A DNA stretch of 64,000 bases. Source: Notospermus geniculatus. Lineage: Eukaryota > Nemertea > Pilidiophora > Heteronemertea > Lineidae. The DNA lies in assembly GCA_002633025.1 (NCBI GenBank), contig NMRB01000721.1, positions 159,941-223,940 of the forward strand, given 5' to 3'. The first letter of the stretch is position 1. The number at the start of each line of letters is the position of its first letter. Below are positions 31,281-41,627 of this stretch, piece after piece. The notes below the pieces were generated by a model, which saw nothing but the letters and a program-made list of their open reading frames with translations, was not told the DNA's origin and ran no database searches. The position numbers and the translations under genes are program-made.

Positions 31281-31693
31281 GAGAAACATTTGACAAACTG
31301 CGTATCTGCTACGCAAGACTTACGCTTGGTCAGGAGCATCCGTAACATTACGCACTCCTTCCGCAATGGTGCAAAGTAACACCTTCGTGAATCACGCGCA
31401 ATTCCTTACGTACGGGTTAGTCATCCGTTACTCATGCGGAAGGCCTATAAGTAGGCTTTGTGAATAAGGCCCCTGTAGGCTAGGCCTATGCGATGTGGGC
31501 CTACATGCGGTTGTTAGGCTTATTGATTCACACTTGATTTCAAAATGGCCGCCCATGCATCATCTGTGATCTGGTCAGGCTTGCCTTACCGTAGCCGGCC
31601 TAAAAAAACTTGGGAAAGAGACTGAGGAAACTAGCCTAGCCTAGCAAGCCACAAAGTTTCCCTCTCTGATTCCGAAAATGGATAGGCCCCTCT

Positions 31694-31784
31694 ACCTTCG
31701 TGAATCACGCGCAATTCCTTACGTACGGGTTAGTCATCCGTTACTCATGCGGAAGGCCTAAGTAGGCTTTGTGAATAAGGCCCC
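31694..31784. repeat. Extra right terminus of the GGGGCCTTATTCAC element
   Basis: This repeats 31382-31473 almost exactly (CTTCGTGAATCACGCGCAAT through GTGAATAAGGCCCC) about 310 bases further on. It is a solo end left by a second insertion or a local duplication. Confidence 0.85.
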
Positions 31785-31842
31785 AGAACATAGGGTGACA
31801 TTCCTTAACTATTGCAATGAAGGACAAACCCATTGATAACCT

Positions 31843-31979
31843 GGGCCCAGTTTCACAAAGAAACTTAAGTCTAAAGTTTGACTTAAGTCATCATGTGACC
31901 AGGGTTTCAGCAAATCAGATGACTTCATTTCAGACTTAAGTTTTTTCTTGGACTTAAGATTGTTTGTGAAACTGGGCCC
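31843..31979. mobile_element. MITE with GGGCCCAGTTTCACAAA ends
   Basis: GGGCCCAGTTTCACAAA is mirrored by TTGTGAAACTGGGCCC. ACTTAAGTC words pair further in. It is 137 bases. Confidence 0.85.
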
Positions 31980-32376
31980 TGGTCCCCACTGGATTTTGAT
32001 GCCGAGAGGGACACTTTTTCTGGCCCACCCTGTAGAGGCCCTTCATTGTCTGTCTGCTCTCGACATGTTGAGGCCATCGGAAAATAGGAACTCAATGCCA
32101 ATGGAAAATCGCCAATGCTATAGCTATAATCTCCCAGTGCTAAGTTTAAATTCAGGTAACAACATCAGCAGGTGTACACCAAGATCATGGCTTGAGTTTT
32201 TAAAGTTCGGGTTTAACTAAAAGTTGGTGTTGGTGTTAGTCTTAGGACCGACTCTTAACCAAAACCTAAGGTCTGTTACAATCGATTAGTGATTAGAAAA
32301 CGTGGGTTGAAACTGGATAGTATAACGATGAATCAGGGACAGGTGATGGGCACATTTTTTTCGTCTCCAGAAGATC

Positions 32377-34357
32377 ATGGCCGGGGAAAATACAGCGAGA
32401 GGTATCTATACTGATCTGATGAGCTATATTGATTACGAGGTAGCCACCGAGCAGTTTACATCGAACCTGAGAAGCACATTAATCGACATGGGGAACCTGA
32501 CACCTGTGGAAGAGCAAGGATGTAAGAAGGGCTCTGATATCCTCAGAGTACTTGAAAAGTGAGTAAATATATCGATATAGCACCTGCCAGGGGCCTGGAA
32601 GAAGACTACGAATAATATATGAAAATTTCTTTCAGTGAAATTGCACCGTGGAGAATCGGCAGCCGCCTTTCCGAGTAGCAGCAACCCTCTCCAAGTTTTA
32701 TCTTACACCTCACCGAGTAAAAATGGCGGATGTTGCTGATGAGACAGAAAACGACGACAAAACTGGTGGATTTATAACTCCTATCTCAAAGTAAGTCTTT
32801 TATGATCCCGTGGAGGCTATTTTAATTTGTATACTTCATCATTCGGTAGAAAGGTTATCAGGGTTTTAGCTTGCAATCGGCTGTATGAAGTGAACTAGTT
32901 GGGATGGTTGCCGATCTGCGTAAAATTCACTGGCCTGTGCTATGTCAATCGCTTCATCCTCGGACGAAAAGGCCTCTTTTAGTCAACTGTTGGCCTTTTT
33001 ATCTCGCAGACACCTTGTTTCTTCCAAGATTAAGACTTAAACTTAATTATGATCACGAAGATAACCATTTTAGTGTTTGTACTTGACTAAAAGAGGCATT
33101 TTCGTCCGAGGATGAAGCGATTGACACAGTGGATTTTATGCAGATCGGCAACCTTCCCAACAATTTCACTTCGTACAGCCGATTGCAAGCTAAAACCCTG
33201 AAAAACTTTCTACCGAACGATGGAGTATACAAATTAAAATAGCCTCGACGGGATCATAAAAGACTTACTTTGGGGTAGGAGTTATAAATCCACCAGTTTT
33301 GTCGGCGTTTCAGCAACATCCGCCATTTTTACTCGGTGAGGTGTAAAATAAAACTCGGAGAGGGTTGCTGCTACTCGGAAAGGCGGCTGCCGATTCTCCA
33401 CGGTGAATTGGGGCAGGTCACTTTTTATTCGCCGTCGGTCAACGTGCTGACCAAACGACGCCTCACCACAGACCAATCAGCGCGCCAATAAGCTGCGCAA
33501 GCGCCCGTGTTTTGGTGAAAACGGAGTGACCTGTTGTAAGCGGCCCTCATTCAGGCCTGATATGTTTTTTTTATGAACGGTGTATGTCTCCGCAAACTAC
33601 GGCAACTAGGGTACCGTATTGTGTTGCTTGAGAGACAGTTTATCTATGACATTCTTTATCTGTTTCGATAAGTATTCTGCCCCCTCCCCGTCCACTTCAG
33701 GAAATGTCATATTCGACCTCGCGAGCAAGACGGATATGCGGTACTGCTGAAGGCCCTGAAACAGATGAAGGAAGAAAAGGTGGCGGAAAAGATAAAGAAC
33801 TTCCAAGATATGATGTTTGAAGCAGGTAAAAGGCGTACTTTATATCTAATGCATTTAATGCTATTCTGGTCGATCGAAAAACTTCGCTAATATCGATGTA
33901 ACCAGTTGCAAAGTTCTGCAGTCGCCCTATACGCTCGCAGTAATTTCGAAAGAAAGGCTGTAATATTTACTATAGTATGACAAGATGTCGGACGATACCG
34001 AGAGTGCCAGGTTCAGTTTGCACTTACAAGAATGTCCAACCATATCTTGCCGAAAATAATGGCAAGATGGGAATGACTACATCCATACCGGGATGGCACA
34101 CGATTCCAATTACAATTAGGCCTACACCGTTATTTAGTCGCACTGCTGGTCAGGAAAAAGATGTCGAGAACAATAATTTGTGAATGCAAGAAATGTTGTG
34201 TCATATTATCAATACGACAGCAATGTACACTCCCAATGACATGATTATTTATTTTTTTAAGTACCATATTTCTTTTTGATTCACAGTTCAATTACATCCG
34301 GAAGAAGAAATGGAAACGGAAATGGCCATAAACAGACCACACGAAAATGCACGATAG
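32377..34357 (+). CDS. Small CARD-like (death-fold) protein, three exons
   Basis: The exons are 32377-32558 (donor gtgagt, phase 2), 33701-33825 (acceptor cgtccacttcag, donor gtaaaa, phase 1) and 34287-34357 (acceptor ttttgattcacag, stop TAG). The reading frame is kept across both junctions, giving about 125 residues. The order of motifs is YTDLMSYIDYEVATEQF, then IDMGNLTPVEEQG, DILRVLEKK, DGYAVLLKALKQM and EEKVAEKIKNFQ. The LTPVEE...LRVLEKK...G..LLKAL pattern is characteristic of CARD-type death-fold domains (a DED is the alternative). The tail is acidic (EEEMETEM). The first ATG lies 4 bases after an acceptor-like cgtctccag, so a 5' non-coding exon is likely. A CARD-only protein would act by homotypic binding in innate immune or apoptotic signalling. 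Intron 1 contains a foldback transposon at 32644-33407. Confidence 0.65.
32644..33407. mobile_element. Foldback DNA element with 5-bp TSD, copy 2
   Basis: It has the same termini as 5859-6431 (CACCGTGGAGAATC...GATTCTCCACGGTG) and is flanked by AATTG on both sides (32639-32643 and 33408-33412). The arms run from 32644 to about 32990 and from about 33090 to 33407. Each arm holds a first-exon-like segment. In the left arm it is AAAAATGGCGGATG, ATG at 32723, open frame MADVADETENDDKTGGFITP, donor gtaagt at 32791. The mirror image lies in the right arm. It lies in intron 1 of the CARD-like gene on the same strand, so its donor could in principle be used. Confidence 0.9.
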
Positions 34358-34672
34358 ACGTTTGAAATTAGCAAATTCCACAATGTCTTAACGCGAACAA
34401 CACAAGCCAACGGTCGCGAAGATGACACATAGTCATATAACATAAGGAACACACTCCACGTGAGCTGCAACAAAATCCTGTCCGCAGCCAGGCGTACTTC
34501 ACTGCGGACAGCGAATATAGATCCTGGAGGAGTACTGTGTATATTTATAGATCGCGATATGCAGGGCTGGCCTAATACATTAGTTTCGTAGCAGTTCACG
34601 TGGATTGTGTCCCTTATGATGTAATGATAATGTAGAGAAAAGAGTACCAAGTCGACCAAAAGAACTTATTTT

Positions 34673-34731
34673 CATCGGACATGTTCTGGAATCTAACCTT
34701 CCGAAGTTTAGATTCTAGGACATGCCCGATG
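34673..34731. repeat. Imperfect hairpin
   Basis: CATCGGACATGTTCTGGAAT is mirrored by ATTCTAGGACATGCCCGATG across an 11-base loop. It lies just downstream of the CARD-like gene, perhaps in or near its 3' end. It may be a tiny MITE. Confidence 0.6.
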
Positions 34732-35858
34732 ATCAGCAAGAGGCATGTTCGGAAATCGATCGATTGGCCTCAGGACCTTTATACGAAATCTTTTCAAAGG
34801 TACACACAATATACTGGTAATTAATACGTCCTTATATACAGGAGGTCCTTAGTTAAATGGTCTTGCCAGGATTTATGCCAATTCAGTAATGATATGCATT
34901 AGAGGCCCACGACAGGGCTGAATAGAAATCTAGTTGTAAGTCACAGGCCGATAACTGATCACTTTGTGTGTAAAGGACCATTGAAAACAAGTCACGCCAA
35001 CGTGGGCTTAGGGGAAGTGATTAGCAAATCAGTTACGTCTGTTTCAGAAATCAAGCTGTCAATGGCCACGTAGACATGGCCATTAACCCCTTGATTCCTG
35101 CTCCATGATCGGCTAATCAGATGAACCTGGAAGAAAATGAACATAAACAGGAAGTCAATTTCCAGAATCTTAGCAAATTTTCGACCACTTCAGGCTGGCA
35201 CTTTCAAGTCGAGCTACCAGAAGAAAATGAACAAGTGTGAATTAAAATTCAGTTTTACTCAGCTCTGCCACATTACAAGAGGCTGGACCAAGAATGTGCA
35301 GCGTGCAGGAATGTTATCGATTAGTACCCCAGCCTCATAACTTTTAGATTTTTATCTGTTGGCTTTATAGTCCGGCAACATCTTAGCGCGACCCAAAGGA
35401 ATGTGGAAGTTAGGAAATTGATAGTTGGATTTTCTACGGACCTTTAATCACACGCGACTCTTGAATAACCGGTGCACAGTGCGAACAATTGGGGAACGAC
35501 CACAAAATGATCGACAGGCATTATTAAAACCGCAAAGCTCTGCCACATTACATGAAACACGTTATTATTTGAAATGAGAATTATTTAGTAGTGAGAATTT
35601 TAAAAAAGTCAGCATTTCAAACAAAGGATTCAAAAATGTACCAAGGATAACATGAATGGAAGTCTGAACATTTTCAACAGAAAGTAATACTGGTAGTTTA
35701 TTCCTGTCGAAAAGATGAAGTTAAGAAAACCACTTACTTACTCTAGTAAATAAAATTAATATAAAAGGAAAAGTTGTTCACCAGACTTGGGGTCCCTCTG
35801 GAGAGAACAGGTGCAACAAACAAAGTTAGAACAATGAAATGAAAATTGCCCTGTGTAT
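34732..35858. other. Gene-less stretch with a CCGGGGTC-family half copy
   Basis: 35150-35215 (GAAGTCAATTTCCAGAATC, TTTTCGACCACTTCAGG) is a diverged half copy of the hairpin repeat. No gene is seen. Confidence 0.45.
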
Positions 35859-38609
35859 TTAATTTATTTTTCTACTGCCACTAGGTAAAAAAAGCTTAGG
35901 ATACGGTAGCCTATTGAAAGGGAATACCTGTGAGATAACCTTGCCTTCGAACCATTCCAACTCCTTAGTTTCATCATCGTTGAACCTGTGTTTCACTCGC
36001 TTTCCTACAAGCAAAGGAGTTTCCTTATCCGGCAAAGAAGGCTCAGCTGGTTGAGTGAAAGCTGCCAGAATCAGTTTCCGAAGGTTGTCCGTCATCTGAG
36101 CAGCACTGAGCAACTTTTTATCTTTACTGAATCTGTACAGGTCTGAATTTTCATGCTTCTGCATGAGAACCTTCTGTCTAAATCTTAGCTGACTTTTCAG
36201 CGCTTCTCTTTTTTCTGCTTCAGTGTTTACAGTTTTTAATGCGCCATCCATCTGCTCCTCTGTCTGCCAAAGCCCCCAATAAACAATAGCATTTGTCTGC
36301 TCAACTTTTCGCCGTACTTTTCTCATTTCTGCTGCTTCATTCTTCTTCCTTTTCTCCTCTACAGCCTTCTGCTTCTCCTCCATGATCTTGTTCTTTCTCT
36401 CACGGTATTTCTTTCGAACGGTCTCAACACTCTTGTAAGATTTCTCATACAGTGTCAGTTGTTCCTCCCGCGATTTGCCCTCAAGCCACTCCCGAGTCCT
36501 ATTCATGGTGAACATTACACAAGCTTCAGCTGCAATTGTTTTGATGTTCGGTTTGAATCTCATCATCCTGTCAAGCATTGCAAAAATACTCTCTGCAAAT
36601 TTATTGTGCTTTGGTGCACTCTCAGATTGCTTTCTGAGTTCTTCCGTTGGAGACTCGAACTTTCCCCCAGGTAACTGATCAGTGAACAGCTTACCAGCCA
36701 AGTCAGCAAGAGCTGGAAGAATGATCCCCAGGATAACCTTCACATTGCCATCATGTACTGATGGGGCAATCAGTTTCTTGAATATATGGTCATCTTTTAC
36801 CACAGTTGCATCACCAAATGGTAAACATTTTCCAGCAACGAAGTCATCAATGTTCATCTCTGCATCCTTCAGAAAAGTTACCAACTCAAGGTAGTGTTGG
36901 TTCATGTCCATGATGTGAATCTTNGCACCCATTTGTTAGATCCATGACCCTTCAGGAAACTTTCCATTTGCTCATGAAAGAAATAGACAACACCCGCATT
37001 GTGAAATAGGATGTTAAATCTGTTGCCACGAAACGGAGTTAAAGGAACTGACCTTAAACCGTGCTTTTTCAGGAATTCCTGAATGTCTGCAGTGAAAGGT
37101 CCATGGCATCCACTTTTATTGTCCCCACCATATGCGAAGGCATTGCACGCAGTTCTAACAAGTCGCACAGTTGCGGACTCCTTCCTCTGAAACTTTCGAT
37201 CATAAATGGGCACTTCCCCACTAAATTGAACACTTTCCACCTCGGAGAGAGCCTTGTCACAAGCCTCTGCAATGTGAACGAGTGCATGCAGTCCACAGAA
37301 GAAATTGTTCATTCTTTCGAAAGGGGCTCTGTCCTCTGCATCCATCATATTCCAGTTTTCCACTACTTGTGGAAGGACATCTGCCCTGTAGATTTCCAAA
37401 AGTTCATTAAATTTTTTTTCTGTTGCTGCCCGATCCGAAATTGTGTTTCTTACATGGTATATCAGATCCAGAGAAGCTGGCCTTTCTGTATTGTAAGCAG
37501 TATTGTCTATATCAAACAATATTTCTTTGAGAACATCCAATGTGTTTTTGGCAGACTTGGTGCAAATGTCACGAAGTCCTAAAACATATGGCTGTTCCCG
37601 CTCTTTGGTGTGCACACCATACATCATGAAATAGTCACCATACTTTGATGTCTCATCTGTGCCAAGCGTAGTATCCTTGCAAGGGACAACCTCATCTTCT
37701 AGCTGATACTGGGCCAGAATCCCACGTTGAATACTGGCCTTATTCACAGTACTCTGACATGGTAGATCACTTGCTGTTTTATCTGCCAACTTCAAACAAT
37801 CTGCAATCACAAGTCCGACATTTTTTCAGGAACATTGTGTGTCAGGAGGCGGTGTATACAGCTTTGCATTTCATGAGTATAGCGTCCCTTATATTTTGTC
37901 TGAATCTCAGTCACATTCCTTTCCCTCAGCTCAGATAACTCCTCCTCGAAGGCGTGTGATCTTTCCTTTTCAATCCTGTACTTCTCTTGCAACTCTTCCA
38001 CTTCCTCTGTCAACATCTCAACTTCACCTTCTTCATCCTCCTTTGCCTGCGCTTCTTTCTTTTGCTGTTTTTCCATCTTCTTGGCTTTATAAGACAAACT
38101 TGACCTCAGCCTTTTCAACAATGTATTCTTTGAGTCAATCATTGACTGCAACTCACTGTTGGCCCTCTTCTGGACATCTAGTTGTCTCTCTGTTTTTTCT
38201 AGTTCTTTCTCCTTTTTTCAAGTACCCTCACCTTTTTAGTCAAATTATCTACAGTCTCATTTGCAGTATGAAGCTGCCGTTTCAAGATACCAATAGATTC
38301 TACCTGTGCTTCAGGATTACTTCCGGACTCCGCAAGGGCAACTAGCTCTGTAGCAGGCGCTTGTCTGGGTGCTCTCTGCATCGGGAGATCAAAATCCGAT
38401 TCCAACAAAGTGTGCAACCTCTCAGGATCACGATGTTGTGATTTTTTGGCCGAACCATATGCATTTAGGAGGTGATCTAATCTTGTCCTCCAGCTACTCC
38501 GGGCTGTGGAGACACCCTGAACCTTTTCATGTTGCTCCAACAACCACGAAATAGTTTCATCTTTCCCATCCGTTTCAAATTTTTGAATAACCACACTGTT
38601 TCTAACCAT
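35859..38609 (-). CDS. Large transposon-associated protein, frame-broken
   Basis: The gene reads from MVRNSVVIQKFETDG (38609) through a coiled coil (EEVEELQEKYRIEKERSHAF), a core with TLGTDETSKYGDYFMMYGVH, FFCGLHALVHIAEACDKAL and FRGNRFNILFHNAGVVYFFH, and then HIMDMNQHYLELV, PKHNKFAESIFAMLDRMM and a charged coiled coil (KKYRERKNKIMEEKQKAVEE). Near the end VGKRVKHRFNDDETKELEWF resembles a small Tudor/chromo-like module. Three breaks occur: an A6 run at about 38213-38218, an A6 run at about 37821-37826, and the N at 36924. Adding one A at each A6 run restores a single frame. The architecture matches a widespread multi-copy family of animals usually treated as transposon-derived. A nuclease function is not established from this sequence. 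Confidence 0.55.
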
Positions 38610-38618
38610 TCTGAATAT

Positions 38619-38975
38619 TTAACACCCTGGATTGATATGTATGTCAGTGTTCAGCATCACGTCAAATTGTCCACTTAAGTAAGTTTGTGATGATCTCGAC
38701 TGTGAATTTTCACCAGCCAATTCATACTCCACAACAACACCCTCAATTTGTAATACAGAACTGAGGTTTGGTTGGTCTGCATGGAACGGAAGAATGACAT
38801 GAAAACTTCCCATGAGCAAAGTCTGAGTGGCCTGCTCTCTAGTAGGCCCATCGGTATTGATGCTATCTGATGCAAAAAGTTCAGGATTGTACTCGTACTC
38901 TCCCTCTGATGGCTCACACTCTTCTTCATATTCCCCTTCAGAGACATCACTAGACGGTTCTGTAAACCCAGACTG
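38619..38975 (-). CDS. Acidic open segment upstream of the large transposon-associated gene
   Basis: The minus frame opens after an acceptor-like gatcatcag and gives GFTEPSSDVSEGEYEEECEP, then TQTLLMGSFHVILPFHADQP, then SGQFDVMLNTDIHINPGC before a stop. The next gene start follows 10 bases later, just after an acceptor-like aatattcag. It could be an upstream exon of the same gene whose donor is not identified, or a separate short protein. Confidence 0.4.
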   Translation of the reverse strand, partial: QSGFTEPSSDVSEGEYEEECEPSEGEYEYNPELFASDSINTDGPTREQATQTLLMGSFHVILPFHADQPNLSSVLQIEGVVVEYELAGENSQSRSSQTYLSGQFDVMLNTDIHINPGC

Positions 38976-39470
38976 ATGATCATTATAGACCTCGATTCAT
39001 TTAATTTTAAGAAAAGTGTGTCAGTATTGGTTAGTATTATTAGTACTAACAATTAGCAACAACGAACAGAATGAGGAAAACGCCAACAGAACAAACAACT
39101 TTAAAAATCAACAAGTTTTAACTTTGTCTAAGTTCAACTTCATTAAAATGTTAATAAAATGTTAATAAGAAACAGTCAACAAGATGTGATGTTAATCAAT
39201 TATTTATTTGCATTAATTACAACAGCCATTAAACAGAGAGTTATCAATAACAGAAACACCAACAGTATTTTATAGCATTAGACATTAGTAAAAAAACGTG
39301 CAAAATAACAGGCTCAATGACAATGAAATGTAACATTAATTACACAACTAAAATTATCAACAATCGACCGATTAAATAACCAAATAGTAAGAACACATCA
39401 AGGGAAAGTCTCCATTCTGTTTATAAACAAACGCCATGTGCATTAGCTAAAAATAGAAAGAATCCGCTCC

Positions 39471-39511
39471 TGCGCATGCGCAGTGATGCTATTCTTCATT
39501 GCGCATGCGCA
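39471..39511. promoter_or_regulatory. Paired NRF1-type palindromes, candidate promoter
   Basis: Two perfect TGCGCATGCGCA sites lie at 39471-39482 and 39500-39511, 29 bases start to start, in an otherwise AT-rich area. This is the consensus for the transcription factor NRF1, which marks CpG-type promoters in animals. The sites lie 500-900 bases upstream of the minus-strand gene at 35859-38975. A plus-strand promoter is equally possible. Confidence 0.5.
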
Positions 39512-39519
39512 CTGAAGTG

Positions 39520-40831
39520 TCTGCAAGAAGCAGACCGCCATTTCCGCAGTATGCAAAAATGCCTTGCGCAAGACTGCGCAACATCAGAGGCACATGTTTG
39601 CATTTTGGTTCAATATTTTTTAGCTTCTACTTCATAATATTACAACGCCAACTTCCGTCGTTGCGTCGGAATACTTCTTTGGAATAGTGTTATGATGGTG
39701 GGTTATTTCAAATGGCGTCCCAAATGGCTATTTTGACGATATCTTACCCGATAACCACCCGAAAAACGGAGCTTTACTTTGGTTCAACATCTTGAATACT
39801 ATTTTCCCAGAATTCCATGCGGTTCTCGAACTACAGCGCAGAGGAGACAAAAATGAAAGATGAGGTTCAGGATGAAACTCACCGGACGACGGACCAGGAA
39901 GGCCTCGAACTTGCCTCCAAACTTCGACCGAAATTCAGCCACACGACTGCTCAATTCCGATAAAAATGACTTACAACGATAGAAAACACTATATTTATTC
40001 CGGTATATTTTGGGAAATCTGTGATATTTTCGGCCGTTTTTATGTTTTAATTACATTTTACGATGTACGTAAAATGCATTGCGACAGATAGGGATTTCCA
40101 AAATGGCCGACAGCCTGATATAGCTACTACGTAAACAAAAACAAACAAAATACAACGCTGTTTTCGTCATGTTGATCAGCTGTTTGTCATGTTTGTGGAT
40201 TTATGGGACAAAATACAGCTAATAGATTTTGTGTCAGTTGTAGGCCTAATTCTCGTAGGTTTCCAACAGGTGGTTAGGCCTTTAGGCCTACCGGTACTCT
40301 ATTTGATATGGGTAACGACTTGTTATTTTGTCACAACTTTCATTTCAAAAGGAAGAGAGCTGAAGAAAAATGTATACCAAAGTATACCAAAATATTAATG
40401 TTATCTATTTTTATATCTACATGTATCTTGATAAATATTTTTGTAACTGAAATATATTTATGATTTTACACTCAAAAACAAACAAAAAGTTGAGAAAGGT
40501 GAGATTTAATTCGATTTTATCTATTTGTTAGTACCAGGAGTGGCACACGGTAATGTTTACAATTCGAACTAGAGCACCTTTAATGCCGAGAACATGCACC
40601 CTCATCCTCATTTATAAGGCGAGTATTGACTTCTTGTAGGAGTTGACGTTTACATGCAAACCCAACAATACCCCCACCCCCGAAATCTTCACATTCTGAA
40701 ATTAAGGATCGCTTGGTCATCAGGCATAAGTACGGTGGCCCATAGAGCTCATTGATGAAAAATATTTGCATTTGCATTTTTTTCCAATTCGATAATTTTT
40801 TTCTTGGCGATTTGTAAAATTTTTCGAAGTT
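39520..40831. other. Gene-less stretch
   Basis: No exon is recognised. An AAAATGGCCGAC word (about 40100) resembles a YY1 site. The frame at 40189-40398 is hydrophobic but has no gene context. Confidence 0.35.
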
Positions 40832-41288
40832 CCCACCGCGGTGAAAATATTACCACCTCGGTGAAAATATTTCCACCTCGGTGGAAATATTTCCACCGCG
40901 GTGAAAATTAATTTTCACCGCGGTGGAAATTAATTTTCACCGCGGTGGTAATTATTAATTATCACCGTGGTGAAAATTGTTGGTGGTGAAAATTAATTTT
41001 CACCGCAGTGGAAGTTGATTTCCACCGCGGTGGTAATTATCAATTAGGTGGAAATTAATTTTCACCGCGGTGAAAATATTCCCACCGCAGTGAAAATTAA
41101 TTTTCACCGCGGTGGTAATTATTAATTATCACCGCGGTGGAAAATTAATTTTCACCGCGGTGGTAATTATTAATTACCACCGTGGTGGAAAATTAATTTT
41201 CACCGCTGTGGAAATTAATTTCCACAGCGGTGGTAATTATTAATTATCACCGCGGTGGAAAATAATTTTCACCGCGGTGAAAATTAAT
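40832..41288. repeat. Array of CACCGCGGTG palindromes
   Basis: About twenty copies of CACCGCGGTG or one-base variants (CACCTCGGTG, CACCGTGGTG, CACCGCAGTG) alternate with AT spacers. The spacers are themselves palindromic (GAAAATTAATTTTC, TAATTATTAATTA, GAAAATATTTTC-like). Centres are spaced mainly by about 22-25 bases. Every half-site can pair with its neighbours, so the array is self-complementary at many scales. There is no coding potential. Confidence 0.95.
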
Positions 41289-41302
41289 TTAAGGCCCGTT
41301 TA

Positions 41303-41624
41303 AGGCCCGTTTATACAGAGCGCGACCGCGACTGCGACCGCGGAACCGACCGCGGCAGCCGCTGTGTATAAACGAAAACGCCGTGGTTGCCTGGAAATAT
41401 GCCAGGACCACATTGAAGTACACATTACAAAAAAAGTGTCGCGCGGCATTTTCAAAAATTTCGCTCTGGAGGCAATCTCTGCGGCATGCCGCCCGACCAA
41501 AATTTTGGTCGCGGCCGCGGTCACGTTGTGTATAAACGTTCCCATTCATTTTACATTTGATCAATCCGATGCGGCTGCCGCGGTCGCGGTCGCAGTCGCG
41601 GTCGCGCTCTGTATAAACGGGCCT
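41303..41624. mobile_element. MITE with TTA duplication and GCGACC subterminal repeats
   Basis: AGGCCCGTTTATACAGAGCG at the left is mirrored by CGCTCTGTATAAACGGGCCT at the right, with GCGACCGCGACTGCGACC and its complement just inside. TTA flanks both ends (41300-41302 and 41625-41627). An 11-base piece of the left terminus (AAGGCCCGTTT) is duplicated just outside. A TTA target suggests PIF/Harbinger. Confidence 0.85.
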
Positions 41625-41627
41625 TTA

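Larger units (their letters stand above)
29870..31473. mobile_element. Harbinger-like element with GGGGCCTTATTCACAAAG ends
   Basis: The left end GGGGCCTTATTCACAAAG is mirrored by CTTTGTGAATAAGGCCCC at the right. Subterminal TTACGCAGG, ACGCATGCGGAA and TTACGTACG words recur at both ends. The interior includes a 500-N gap. Near the right end the minus strand encodes a transposase N-terminal fragment (31145-31280). It is most likely a PIF/Harbinger-type element, intact or deleted. The gap prevents judging the core. Confidence 0.75.

Noticed and set aside
38675-39052. 125-codon minus frame (MLVLIILTNTDTLFLKLNES...)
   Set aside because: It overlaps the acidic SEGEYEEECEPSEGEYEY frame, which has coding-like composition and an acceptor. 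This one is its shadow.
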